Of a stretch of DNA of 64,000 bases, positions 15,646 to 24,501 are shown in pieces (within the stretch, counting starts at the first letter, position 1; the number at the start of each line of letters is the position of its first letter). The position numbers and the translations under genes were made by a program. The notes under the pieces are model-generated. The model did no database searches, had not been told where the DNA came from, and saw only the letters and a list, made by a program, of their open reading frames with translations. The DNA is taken from positions 62,001 to 126,000 of the forward strand of contig NZ_KZ559480.1 of NCBI RefSeq assembly GCF_002850745.1, in the 5' to 3' direction. This stretch comes from Nonomuraea indica. Its GTDB lineage: Bacteria > Actinomycetota > Actinomycetes > Streptosporangiales > Streptosporangiaceae.

Positions 15646-15984
15646 GTGCGAGGCGCTCCCCCGACGATCGGGGCGTGCGTGGACGTGGAGGACGAGATGC
15701 GCGATGACGCGGTCATGGCCGGGTGGGGCGTCGCGGCCTGGGCGTTCGTGTCCGCGCAGCAGCATCGGCTGCTCGGGGCGGCCGGGGAGCGGGGACCGCT
15801 GCCGCTGGCCCTGAACAGCTCCGCCGTCCAGCTCGGGGCGGCGACCGGCGCGCTGGCCGGGGGCCTGGTGGTCGACACCGCCGGAGCCGGCCGGCTGTGG
15901 CCGTTCGCCGTGGCGTGCTGCGGCGCCGGGCTCGCCGGGCACGCGATCCTCGCCCGGCGACCCGGCAGGAGGGCAGAGGCATGA
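15646..15984 (+). pseudogene. Truncated MFS transporter (last two helices only)
   Basis: About 100 residues remain: WGVAAWAFVSAQQHRLLG, PLALNSSAVQLGAATGALAGGLVV and a final helix AVACCGAGLAGHAILARR. This is the end of a DHA1-type MFS protein (NSSAxxxGxxxGxxxGG motif of helix 11), normally about 390 aa; the first ten helices are absent. The stop overlaps the PIG-L start (ATGA), so the deletion probably left the original operon junction intact. The exact left edge is uncertain. Confidence 0.65.
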
Positions 15985-16733
15985 GCACGGCAGTTCGCGA
16001 CGTGGCCGGACTGGGCACCATCCTGGGCGTCTGGGCACACCCGGACGACGAGGCGTACCTGTCCGGCGGAGTGATGGCGCTGGCCCGCGACGGCGGGTCG
16101 CGGGTGGTGTGCGTGACCGCGACGCGTGGCGAGCTGGGCACTCCGAACCCCGAGACGTGGCCGCCGGACAGACTGGCGGCGGCGCGGACGCGCGAACTGG
16201 CACGCTGCCTGGAGATCCTCGGGGTGGACGAGCATCACTGGCTCGGCTACCGCGACGGCCGGTGCGCGGCGGTCCCGGCGTCCGGCGCGGTCACGCGGCT
16301 GTGCGAGATCATGGAACGGGTCCGCCCGGACACGGTGCTCACCTTCGGCCCGGACGGCATCACCGGCCACCCGGACCACCAGGCGGTCTCGGCCTGGACG
16401 ACCGCGGCGTTCGGCCGTGCCGCCCCGTCCGGGGCGCGGCTGCTGCACGCGACGTTCGCCGAACGGCGGGCGGCCCGCTGGGACGCGCTCAACGCGAGCC
16501 TGGGCATCTTCCCGCCGGGCTACCCGGTCACGACCCCAGCTCACCGGCTGGCGGTGGACCTCGTGCTGGACGCGCGGACCGCGGCCCGCAAGGCGCGCGC
16601 GCTGGCGGCGCAGGAGACCCAGACGGGCGCGCTCATCGCCGGCCTGGGCGTGGACCGGTTCACCGAGTGGGTCGCCGACGAGGCCTTCACCGAACCGGCG
16701 CGCGTGCCCGCAGCGGACGGGCGGCCGTCATGA
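15981..16733 (+). CDS. PIG-L/LmbE-family deacetylase
   Basis: 250 aa. The zinc motif AHPDDE is at about residues 19-24, and the second metal segment is GHPDHQAVSAW (about 131-141), both complete. Family members remove N-acetyl groups from GlcNAc-type substrates (MshB in mycothiol synthesis, Mca conjugate amidase, antibiotic tailoring enzymes). Length and the text TRGELGTPNPETWPPDRLAAARTRE do not identify MshB specifically. The start overlaps the stop of the MFS remnant; the stop overlaps the convergent regulator gene by 6 bp. Substrate unknown. Confidence 0.88.
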   Translation: MSTAVRDVAGLGTILGVWAHPDDEAYLSGGVMALARDGGSRVVCVTATRGELGTPNPETWPPDRLAAARTRELARCLEILGVDEHHWLGYRDGRCAAVPASGAVTRLCEIMERVRPDTVLTFGPDGITGHPDHQAVSAWTTAAFGRAAPSGARLLHATFAERRAARWDALNASLGIFPPGYPVTTPAHRLAVDLVLDARTAARKARALAAQETQTGALIAGLGVDRFTEWVADEAFTEPARVPAADGRPS

Positions 16734-19700
16734 ACGGGTGAGGTTCCGCTCGATCGCCCGCCTGGCGACGTCCAGCACGGCGGCCCGGCCCAGGACGGGC
16801 GTCACCGGGGCGGCGCACGACGGCGGGGCGGCGATCATGGTCGGGGCGTCGTGGGTGCCGGCGCAGGCGGTGGCAGCGTCATGGGCGACGGCCCGGGCGT
16901 CGGGGGCGGCGTTCACGGCGGGGGCGTCGGGGGCTTGGCCGGCCGCCGCGTCGATCAGCGCCGCCGGCTCGTCGTCACCGAGCCGGCGCAGCAGGCCGGC
17001 GAGGTTGCGCAAGGTGACCCACAGGTGGGTCCAGTTGCCGTTGCGGGCGAAGTAGTCGATGACGTCCCGGTAGCCGCCGAGGGCCTCCGGCGTCCGCCCG
17101 GCCTCGGCGCGCACGGTGAGCAGGCCGACGGTCGCGACGCCGACGAGGAACGTCGCGCCCGAGGCGCGCGCCAGGTCGATGGCGCGGAGGTAGTGCCGCT
17201 CGGCCGGTTCGCTGCGGCCTGCCGCGTTGTCGATCTCGCCGGCCACGTACGCGCCCCACGACAGCATCGTGGGCGACACCGCGGCGGCGAGCCCCCGGTC
17301 GTTCAGCTCGCGCGCCGCGTCGAGGTCGCCCGCGTACGCCTTCGCCAGGGCGGCGATCCCGAGGTTCTCCCGCTGCGGACCGGCCAGCTCGGCCGCGGCC
17401 AGGGAGTGCTCGACGACGTCGCCGTAGGCGCCGCGGGCCAGGTCGGCCACCGACAGCACCGACAGGCAGTGCCAGGACCCGTCGCCGCCGGACACCTTGG
17501 CCGGCCCATCGCCGCCGGACACCTTGGCCAGGCCGGCGCGGGCGAGCCGGTCGGCCCGCCGGTAGTCGCCGCGGTGGTAGACGGCCTCCGCCGCGGTGCC
17601 GAACACCGCCGGGGCGCGCGGGTGGACGGCGAGAGCCGGATCGCCGGCCAGTTCCTCCGCCCAGTCGCGGATCTCGGCGAGGTCGCGGTAGGCGACCGCC
17701 TCGTACAGGGCGACGACCATCGCCGCGGCGGCGTCAGGGTCGCGCCGGTCACGGGCCAGCCGCCAGGCGGCCCTCAGGTTCGGCAGCTCGCGGCGCAGGA
17801 CGGCATCGGCGTCCGGCTCCCGCCCGGTGGTCATCGTCTCGGCGATCCAGGCGGTGAGCTCGGTGGCCCAGCGCAGCATGCGCTCGGCCGCGGCCTCGTC
17901 CTCGCCCGCCGCGGCCAGCCGGTCCAGCCCGAACGCCCGCAGCGTCTCCAGCATGCGGTAGCGGGTGCCGCCCTCGAACCTGGCCTCGATCATGGAGGTG
18001 TCGACGAGGCGGGCCAGCGCGCTGCCGGGATCGCCGCGCAGACCCAGCCCGGCGGCGAGACGCTCGGCGGTGTCGAGCGCGACGCCGTCGGCGAACACCG
18101 ACAGGTGCCGGAACAGCCGCCGTTCGTCGTCCGTGAGCAGCCGGTAGGACCAGTCGATCGTCGCGCGCAGCGTCCGGTGCCGCGTGTCGGCGCCGGACGT
18201 GCCGCCGCCGAGCAGGTCGAGCGAGCGGTCGAGGCGGTCGCGCAGGTCCGTCAGGGAGAACGTGGACAGCCGGCCGGCGGCCAGTTCGATGGCCAGCGGC
18301 ATGCCGTCGAGCCTGCGCACGATGTCGGCGACCGCGCGCAGGTCGTCCGGAGTGGGTGGCGGGCCGGGGCGCACCCGGTGGGCCCGGTCGAGGAAGAGCG
18401 CCACGGACGGGACCCGCGACGGGTCCTCGGCGGAGTGCGGCAGCGCCAGCGGGGCCAGCCGTGAGACGTGTTCGGCGGCCAGGCCGAGCGGTTCGCGGCT
18501 GGTGGCCAGCAGGCGGAGGCGGGGGCAGCAGGACAGGAGCACGCCGGTCAGGTCGCGGACACCGTCGAGCAGGTGCTCACAGTTGTCGATCACGAGCAGG
18601 CCGGGCTGGTCGCCGAGCAGGGCGACGCAGGCGGACAGGACGTCGCCCTGGACGACTTTCAGGTTCAGGGCCGCGGCCAGCGCGTGGGCGATGGCGGCGG
18701 GGTCGGTGACCGGTGCCAGCATCAGGACCGGGGCGGGGCCGCTCTGCCGCGCCACCTCCAGGGCGACCCGGGTCTTGCCGACGCCGCCGGGACCGGCGAG
18801 GGTGACCAGCCGCTCGGCGGCCAGCACCTGGTGCAGGGCGGCGACCTGCGGCGCGCGGCCGATCAACGGGGTGGCGGGGGCGACGGGCGTCCTGAGCCCG
18901 TCGTACACACCGAGCCCCGGGTGTGCGGCCGGCCCGGCAGGCCCGGGGCGCGGTGTGGGCGACGGGCGCTCGGCGGGCGGTGGTGGACCGGCGGGGCCGG
19001 GGTGGGCGGGGGGTGCCGGAGTGGAGGCGGGGCGGGGTCCGGCGGCGCCTCGGGCGACCGCGCGTTCGAGCTCGTCCAGGGCGGGCGACGGGTCGAGGCC
19101 GGTCTCGTCGGCCAGCCGGCGCCGGTGCGCCCGGGCGACGCGCAGCGCCTCGGGCGCCTGCCCGGTGGCCGCCAGCGCCCGCATGAGCAGGAGCACCGCG
19201 GGCTCCCGCAGCGGGTCGGCGGCGCAGGACGCGGCGGCGCGGTCCAGGACCCGGTCGGCCTGACCCGCGTCGACGGCGGCGGCGATCATCGCGTCGGTCA
19301 CCTCGCGGTGCAGCCGCGCGTACTCCTCGACCGCGGCCGCGATCGGCTCCACCTCGGTGAGGTCGGCGAGCACCGGCCCCCGCCACAACCCGTACGCCTC
19401 CCGCAGCACGGAGAACGCGCGGCCCGGGTCGTGCCGTGCCGCCGTCCGCGCGGCGGCCAGCGACGCGCGGGCGTGTGCCACGTCGAGCCCGTCTCCCCCG
19501 AGGTCGAGCCGGTAGCCGTCGTGCCGGAGCGTCAGCCGTCCGGCCGCCGGGCCGAGATGGCCGCGCAGCCGGGACACGTGGTTGTGCAGGGCCTGCCGTC
19601 CCGACTCGGGCACCTCCGACGGCCACAGCGCGTCCACGAGCCGCTCCACCGTGACGACGCGCCCCTCGGCGAGCGCGAGCAGCGCGAGCACGGCGCGCCG

Positions 19701-19796
19701 CTTCGGGCCCGGGACGTCCACCGGCGCGCCGTCGACGAGCAGCCGCAGCGGTCCGAGCACCTCGACCCGGACCGGCGGCGGGCAGTCGGCCGCCAT
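16728..19796 (-). CDS. SARP/AfsR-type regulator (BTAD plus NB-ARC ATPase)
   Basis: 1,022 aa, a large cytoplasmic activator. Domain order: OmpR-like DNA-binding domain 10-100 (GPKRRAVLALLALAEGRVV, RLVDALWPSEVPESGRQALHN), bacterial transcriptional activation domain 105-250, a Pro-rich linker 255-300, an NB-ARC ATPase with Walker A GPGGVGKT at 335-342 and Walker B LLVIDNCEHLL, then TPR-like helices to the end. SARPs of this size usually activate a nearby biosynthetic or stress operon after sensing nucleotide or ligand. A perfect 24-bp duplication encodes two AKVSGGDG units near residue 762. GGAGAGGAGG precedes the ATG. No target cluster is obvious; the divergent methyltransferase is the nearest candidate. 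Confidence 0.92.
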   Translation of the reverse strand: MAADCPPPVRVEVLGPLRLLVDGAPVDVPGPKRRAVLALLALAEGRVVTVERLVDALWPSEVPESGRQALHNHVSRLRGHLGPAAGRLTLRHDGYRLDLGGDGLDVAHARASLAAARTAARHDPGRAFSVLREAYGLWRGPVLADLTEVEPIAAAVEEYARLHREVTDAMIAAAVDAGQADRVLDRAAASCAADPLREPAVLLLMRALAATGQAPEALRVARAHRRRLADETGLDPSPALDELERAVARGAAGPRPASTPAPPAHPGPAGPPPPAERPSPTPRPGPAGPAAHPGLGVYDGLRTPVAPATPLIGRAPQVAALHQVLAAERLVTLAGPGGVGKTRVALEVARQSGPAPVLMLAPVTDPAAIAHALAAALNLKVVQGDVLSACVALLGDQPGLLVIDNCEHLLDGVRDLTGVLLSCCPRLRLLATSREPLGLAAEHVSRLAPLALPHSAEDPSRVPSVALFLDRAHRVRPGPPPTPDDLRAVADIVRRLDGMPLAIELAAGRLSTFSLTDLRDRLDRSLDLLGGGTSGADTRHRTLRATIDWSYRLLTDDERRLFRHLSVFADGVALDTAERLAAGLGLRGDPGSALARLVDTSMIEARFEGGTRYRMLETLRAFGLDRLAAAGEDEAAAERMLRWATELTAWIAETMTTGREPDADAVLRRELPNLRAAWRLARDRRDPDAAAAMVVALYEAVAYRDLAEIRDWAEELAGDPALAVHPRAPAVFGTAAEAVYHRGDYRRADRLARAGLAKVSGGDGPAKVSGGDGSWHCLSVLSVADLARGAYGDVVEHSLAAAELAGPQRENLGIAALAKAYAGDLDAARELNDRGLAAAVSPTMLSWGAYVAGEIDNAAGRSEPAERHYLRAIDLARASGATFLVGVATVGLLTVRAEAGRTPEALGGYRDVIDYFARNGNWTHLWVTLRNLAGLLRRLGDDEPAALIDAAAGQAPDAPAVNAAPDARAVAHDAATACAGTHDAPTMIAAPPSCAAPVTPVLGRAAVLDVARRAIERNLTRS

Positions 19797-19946
19797 GCCA
19801 CCTCCTCTCCCCCATCATGCCCGTGACCAGGAGAGATGCGTCCTGTTAGGACGACGATAACGCCGTGGGAGAGCCGTGACAGGCGGCGCGTGGAGCCTTT
19901 CGGGTGGGACCGGCACGAGCCGGGCCCGGAGAGAGGGGGGACGACG

Positions 19947-20993
19947 ATGGACCACGACAAGGTGAACCAGTTCATGGAGCGGATGGTGGCGGACCTGGCG
20001 GCGACCGACGCCGCCGGATCCGTCGTGATCGGTCACCGGCTCGGCCTCTACCACGCGCTCGCCGAGGGCCCCGCGACGCCCGCGGAGTTCGCCGAGCGGA
20101 CCGGCTGCCATCCGCGTTATCTCACCGAGTGGCTCCGCGGCCAGGCGGCCGGCGGGTACGCCGACTACGATCCGCTGACCGGCCGGTTCTCGCTGACCGA
20201 GGAGCAGGCGTTCTGCCTGGCCGACCCGGCGGGGCCGAACGTGCCGGCGGCGTTCCTGATCTCGCTGGGCATGCTGCGGGCCGAGCCGCGCATCACCGAG
20301 GCGTTCCGCACCGGCGCCGGGGTCGGCTGGCACGAGCACGACGAGGACGTCTTCGTCGGCTGCGACGCCTTCTTCCGGCCCGGGTACGCCGCCGCGCTGG
20401 TCCCGAACTGGATTCCCGCGCTGGACGGGGTCGAGGCGAAGCTCGGCGCGGGGGCGCGCGTCGCCGACGTCGGCTGCGGTCTCGGCTCGTCGTCGCTGAT
20501 CCTGGCCGAGGCGTACCCGCGCACCGCGGTCGCCGGTTTCGACTACCACGCCGAGTCGGTGGCGCTGGCTCGCGAGAAGGCCGCCGAGAGCGGGCTGGCC
20601 GACCGGGTGACGTTCGAGGTGGCCACCGCGCAGACCTTCACCGGCACGGGCTACGACCTGGTGACGATGTTCGACTGCCTGCACGACATGGGCGACCCGC
20701 TCGGCGCGGCCCGGCGGGTGCGGCGGGCGCTGGCCCCGGACGGGACGTGGCTGCTGGTGGAGCCGTTCGCCGCGGACCGGGTCGAGGAGAACTTCACGCC
20801 TGTGGGGCGGCTGTACTACAGCGCCTCCACGTTCCTGTGCGTCCCCAACGGCCTGTCCCAGGAGGGCGGTCACGCGCTGGGGGCGCAGGCCGGCGAGGCC
20901 GCTGTCCGCGCCGTGACGGCCGAGGCGGGTTTCACCCGGTTCCGGCGGGCCGCGCAGACCCCGTTCAACCTGGTCTACGAGGTACGGCCGTGA
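19947..20993 (+). CDS. Class I SAM-dependent methyltransferase with winged-helix N-terminus
   Basis: 348 aa. Residues 15-90 form a winged-helix dimerisation-type domain (HRLGLYHALAEGPATPAEFAERTGCHPRYLTEWLRG), as in O-methyltransferase-like proteins; the Rossmann part has ARVADVGCGLGSSSLIL (motif I, SAM binding), acidic GFDYHAESV, and VTMFDCLHDMGDP. The group includes UbiE-like and Rv2258c-type enzymes. Start at 19947 chosen for the ribosome site GAGAGGGGGG. Divergent from the SARP gene across 150 bp. Acceptor unknown. Confidence 0.87.
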   Translation: MDHDKVNQFMERMVADLAATDAAGSVVIGHRLGLYHALAEGPATPAEFAERTGCHPRYLTEWLRGQAAGGYADYDPLTGRFSLTEEQAFCLADPAGPNVPAAFLISLGMLRAEPRITEAFRTGAGVGWHEHDEDVFVGCDAFFRPGYAAALVPNWIPALDGVEAKLGAGARVADVGCGLGSSSLILAEAYPRTAVAGFDYHAESVALAREKAAESGLADRVTFEVATAQTFTGTGYDLVTMFDCLHDMGDPLGAARRVRRALAPDGTWLLVEPFAADRVEENFTPVGRLYYSASTFLCVPNGLSQEGGHALGAQAGEAAVRAVTAEAGFTRFRRAAQTPFNLVYEVRP

Positions 20994-21060
20994 ACCGGCG
21001 GTGACACCCCTTGTGAGAAGATCCGTCCCGACATGTACCGGTTTCCACCGTGGAGGGACG

Positions 21061-21633
21061 ATGTTCGCGGTATCCCTGGGTGACGACGGCGCGGAGCTGC
21101 GCCCCCTCGAGCCGTGGCGGGCCGAGGAGTTCCTGGCCCACATGGACCGGGGACGGGAGTTCGTCGGCCGGCACATCGCGCTGGCCGACGTGGTCACGGA
21201 CCTGGCGTCGAGCCGCTCGTTCCTCCAGGCGTACGCCGACAAGGCCGCGGCCGACACCGGGCGCATCCACGGCATCTGGACCGACGGCAAGCTGGTCGGC
21301 GGCGTCCTGTTCCGGACGATGGACGTCGCGCAGGGCGTCGCCGAGGCGGGCTGCTGGCTGGAGCCGTCGGCGGCAGGCCGCGGCCTGGTCACCCGGGCGG
21401 CACGGGTGATCATCGACTGGGCCGTGGAGGAACGCGGCATCCACCGGGTGGAGTGGCGGGTCTCCTCGGCGAACGAGGCCAGCATCGCCGTGGCGCGGCG
21501 GCTCGGGATGACGAGGGACGGCGTGCTTAGGGAGAGTTTCCGCCACCGGGGGGAGCTGCAGGACATCGAGGTCTGGTCGGTGCTCGCGCCGGAGTGGCGG
21601 GCCGCCGGCAAGGCGCGCCGAAGCTCGCCCTGA
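21061..21633 (+). CDS. RimJ/RimL-type GNAT acetyltransferase
   Basis: 190 aa, ATG at 21061 preceded by GGAGGG. RimJ/L features: LRPLEPWRAEEFLAHMDRGREFVGRHI, GVLFRTMDVAQGVAEAGCWLEPSAAGRGLVTRAARVII (strand 4, cofactor loop AAGRGLV) and VSSANEASIAVARRLGM. Such enzymes acetylate N-terminal alanine/serine of ribosomal or other proteins, or small amines. It follows the methyltransferase by 67 bp on the same strand. Confidence 0.87.
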   Translation: MFAVSLGDDGAELRPLEPWRAEEFLAHMDRGREFVGRHIALADVVTDLASSRSFLQAYADKAAADTGRIHGIWTDGKLVGGVLFRTMDVAQGVAEAGCWLEPSAAGRGLVTRAARVIIDWAVEERGIHRVEWRVSSANEASIAVARRLGMTRDGVLRESFRHRGELQDIEVWSVLAPEWRAAGKARRSSP

Positions 21634-21669
21634 AGCGGCCACCGCCGTCCCGGCGCGGGCGGACCGTAC

Positions 21670-22554
21670 TCACACGATCGGCGGACGACCGGCCCGGGTC
21701 AGCCGCAGGACGGTGCGCCACGACATCGGCCGGCGCTGCCCGTGACCGCCCCTGAGCCCTTCCCGCAGGCCGGCGAACCAGACGGCGAGGTGGGCCCGGG
21801 ACCGGATCCGGGTGACGCTGAGCACCGCCCAGGTCGCCAGGTAGACGGGGATCAGGGGCGCGGGCAGGCGGCGGAAGGCGAGCCAGACCCGGTTGCGGGC
21901 GACGAGCCGGTAGTAGCCGGCATGCCGGGCGGGGTCGGTCGCGGGGTGGTGGATGACGATGTCGGGCGCGTACCAGCCGGTGCGCCCCAGGTCCCACAGC
22001 CGCCAGCTCAGGTCGACGCCCTCGTGGAAGAGGAAGAAGTGGCCGGGCCAGCCGCCGGCGCGCTCGTAGTCGGCGCGGCGCACCAGGACCACCCCCTCCG
22101 CCATGACGGTGATGGTGCCCCGCCGGCCGGCGTCGCCCGCGCGCAGGCGCGGCACCCAGCGGCGCAGGGTCACACCGGTGTCCGGGTCGGCGATGCGCGG
22201 CTGGATGTAGGCGGCCTCGGGGTGCCTGCGGGCTTCGGCGACGAGCCGGGCCAGCGTGTCAGGCGTGGGCAGGACGGCGTCGTTGTCGAAGAAGAAGACG
22301 AACTCGCCGCCGCCCGCGCCGCCCAGCGCGTCGGCGCCGACATTGCGGCCCTGCGGGATGCCCTCGTTGACCGGCAGCGTCACGGTACGGACGCCCGCGG
22401 GCACCCGGGCGGGGACGACCCCGTTGCCGACCACGACCACCCGCAGGTCGACGTCCCGCTGGGCGAGGAGGGACTCCATCGCCTGCGAGAACGCCTCGGG
22501 CCGGTCGTTCATGGTGAGGACCACCACGTCGACCGCGGTCTTCGGGCTGGGCAT
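21670..22554 (-). CDS. Family 2 glycosyltransferase
   Basis: 294 aa. GT-A fold of the rhamnosyltransferase-like GT2 group: VDVVVLTMNDRPEAFSQAMESLLAQ, DLRVVVVGNG, GIPQGRNVGADAL, then FVFFFDNDAVLPTPDTL (DxD-type metal motif, here DND) and FLFHEGVDLSWRL (E-D catalytic region). A C-terminal hydrophobic segment (LIPVYLATWAVLSVTRI) suggests membrane association. It would transfer a nucleotide sugar onto a lipid or glycan. It is monocistronic, with no other cell-wall genes beside it. Confidence 0.87.
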   Translation of the reverse strand: MPSPKTAVDVVVLTMNDRPEAFSQAMESLLAQRDVDLRVVVVGNGVVPARVPAGVRTVTLPVNEGIPQGRNVGADALGGAGGGEFVFFFDNDAVLPTPDTLARLVAEARRHPEAAYIQPRIADPDTGVTLRRWVPRLRAGDAGRRGTITVMAEGVVLVRRADYERAGGWPGHFFLFHEGVDLSWRLWDLGRTGWYAPDIVIHHPATDPARHAGYYRLVARNRVWLAFRRLPAPLIPVYLATWAVLSVTRIRSRAHLAVWFAGLREGLRGGHGQRRPMSWRTVLRLTRAGRPPIV

Positions 22555-22803
22555 CGTGTCTCCCGGACGGGTGCGGCTTGAGGTCGGGGCCTGGTCACGT
22601 GCTGTTCCGCTGCTCGTAACCGGCCCAACCTAGCGCCATCCCCGCCGGTCGTGGCCCGGAACGAGCCGCCCGGTGGTCACAGGATCGCCACGAGTACCAT
22701 GGACACCGCCGTCGGCGTCAGCACGGCCACCGAACCGACCGCCCAGTACGGACGTGCGGCCTGGCGCGTCATGCCCCGCTCGGACCTGCCGCGCGAGGGC
22801 TCC

Positions 22804-23883
22804 CTAGCGCGGGACCGCGCGGCGCTCGTTGGCCAGGGCGTTCTCGGCCGCCACCTGTGAGCGTTCCTGCACGCTCACGCACACGTGGTCGCTCGGGCGC
22901 GCCTCGCGCCAGACATAGGGGACCTTGCAGTCGTCCGGCGCGACGAAGACGCAGTTGGGAGGAGTGCAGGTGTACGCCCGCCGGTTCTGCGCCTGGTCGT
23001 TGTCCGCGGCCACCTGCTTGCGCCGGTGCACCTCGACACAGACATGGTCCCCGGCGAACGCCTCCCGCCAGACGAACGGCGGAGCGCAGGTGTCGGGACC
23101 GGAGTGCGTCGGGTACGCGAGGGTGGAGGCACGGTATCCCAGAGCCCAGTCGTGGCAGTTGTCGCTGCCGATGCCGAAAATGGTCTCCGTACACCCCTGC
23201 ACCGAGAAGTCGTAGGCGCGGCCCGGCAGCAGACCGTCGACGCGCTGATAACCCCACGTCCCGTCGTCGTCGTGGTGGACGGTACGCAACTCGCGCGGCC
23301 CCTTCGCCGTTCCGAACGGGCCGGTGAAGTTGACGAAGTACGAATCGTAGTCGTAACCGGCTTCCCATTTGATGCCGATCCACGTCGGACCCGCGTGATG
23401 CTCGACGATCCGGGGCCGGGGCGGACGATTCTGCGGCCTGGGAGTCTCGGGCGGGGCGGTCCGGCCGGCGCCCTCCGAGCAGGCCGGTTCGTTGTCCTCC
23501 TCGGTGATGAAGTAGGCGCAGACACGATAGGTGTACTCGGTGTCCGGCCGCAGTCCGCTGTCGAAGAGGTCACGCCGGTCCGGCTTCACGTTGTCCCAGC
23601 GTTGGTACGGCTCCAGCCGTTCGACCGAATAGTCCCAGACGCAGCCGATCCCGGTGCACACGGGGACGGGATGCTCCCACCGGACGACGACGCTGCCGGG
23701 CAGGCTGCCCGTGCCGGGGACGCTGGGAACGACTCTCGGCGGTTCGTCCGGCGCGGCGGCGAGCGCGGCGGTCCCCAGCGTCGGCAGCATGGCCAGGGAG
23801 AGCAGCACGGCGGCCGCTCGCACGCTCCACGCCGCCACCGCTCGGCTCGCGGTCCTGTTTCCGCCTCTGACCTCGGTCGCCAT
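22804..23883 (-). CDS. Secreted Fn3-like protein with two C-terminal VWREA/DHVCV modules
   Basis: 359 aa from the ATG at 23881-23883 (ribosome site GGAGG); an ATG at 23901 lacks one. Signal peptide to about residue 45 (AAVLLSLAMLPTLGTAALAAA). Two Fn3-like sheets follow (VVRWEHPVPVCTG...TEYTYRVCAYF; IGIKWEAGYDYDSYFVNF...AYDFSVQGC). The C-terminus holds two copies of a roughly 40-aa module: C-x-P-[FY]-VWREA-x4-DHVCV-x-V-x2-R-x-QVAA-[DE]-N-x2-A. Two Cys per module suggest a disulfide. Exported, Cys-rich, function unknown; the module occurs in secreted proteins of various bacteria as I recall it, without assigned function. Confidence 0.8.
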   Translation of the reverse strand: MATEVRGGNRTASRAVAAWSVRAAAVLLSLAMLPTLGTAALAAAPDEPPRVVPSVPGTGSLPGSVVVRWEHPVPVCTGIGCVWDYSVERLEPYQRWDNVKPDRRDLFDSGLRPDTEYTYRVCAYFITEEDNEPACSEGAGRTAPPETPRPQNRPPRPRIVEHHAGPTWIGIKWEAGYDYDSYFVNFTGPFGTAKGPRELRTVHHDDDGTWGYQRVDGLLPGRAYDFSVQGCTETIFGIGSDNCHDWALGYRASTLAYPTHSGPDTCAPPFVWREAFAGDHVCVEVHRRKQVAADNDQAQNRRAYTCTPPNCVFVAPDDCKVPYVWREARPSDHVCVSVQERSQVAAENALANERRAVPR

Positions 23884-24501
23884 GATGCAACCTCCCGTCA
23901 TTCCCCCTGGGCGGCTTCCCGCAGAACGGCGTGACGTGGCACGCCACAGCTCGTGCCGGAGGAAATGGCATGCGGCAAAGCCACGACGATTATCCGTGAT
24001 GACCCGACGGGCAATATGAAATCCCCGGACTATTCGCGGTCGATGACGTGTCCGGCAACCGGCGAAAGCGCCACTCCGACGAAATACCCGAATCGGGGAC
24101 GATGGATCGGCAGCGGCACGCGCATGCGCTCGATAATCAGCCTACGACACTTCTCGGGAAGGAACGCAACGCCACAAGTCTCAAGAATTCTTTTCGTTGT
24201 GGGCGTACCGGCCGAGCCGCCGAAGCGGCGCACGCCCGACCGCGGAAGCGGCGCATGCCCGACCCCGGGAGCGCCCGCGCTGACTCCGCGCCGTCCGCCT
24301 GTCGAGACGCCGGTCAGCTTCGCGATCGCCCTGTCCGTGCTGGTCGGAGACATCCTCGACCGCGCCTGTCGCCAAGAGCCGGACGAAGCTGATCTTGTGG
24401 CTGTAATCTTCCCTGCGTCGTTCGCCGACTCCCGGAAGGGTGCCACGTCACCCCGGCGGGGAGGCGACGTCCCAGAGATCCAACGAAGATGAGGAAAGCT
24501 C
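23884..24501. other. 618-bp non-coding gap of reduced G+C
   Basis: No reading frame here has convincing coding character on either strand. G+C drops visibly (about 57% by eye at 23960-24200, against about 72% around it). A perfect 10-bp palindrome AAGAATTCTT lies at 24183-24192. It probably holds the divergent promoters of the two secreted-protein genes; I recognise no riboswitch or RNA. Confidence 0.6.

Noticed and set aside
22651-22860. 69-codon plus-strand frame between the glycosyltransferase and the secreted protein
   Set aside because: Overlaps the 3' end of the secreted-protein gene; no ribosome site and no recognisable text.
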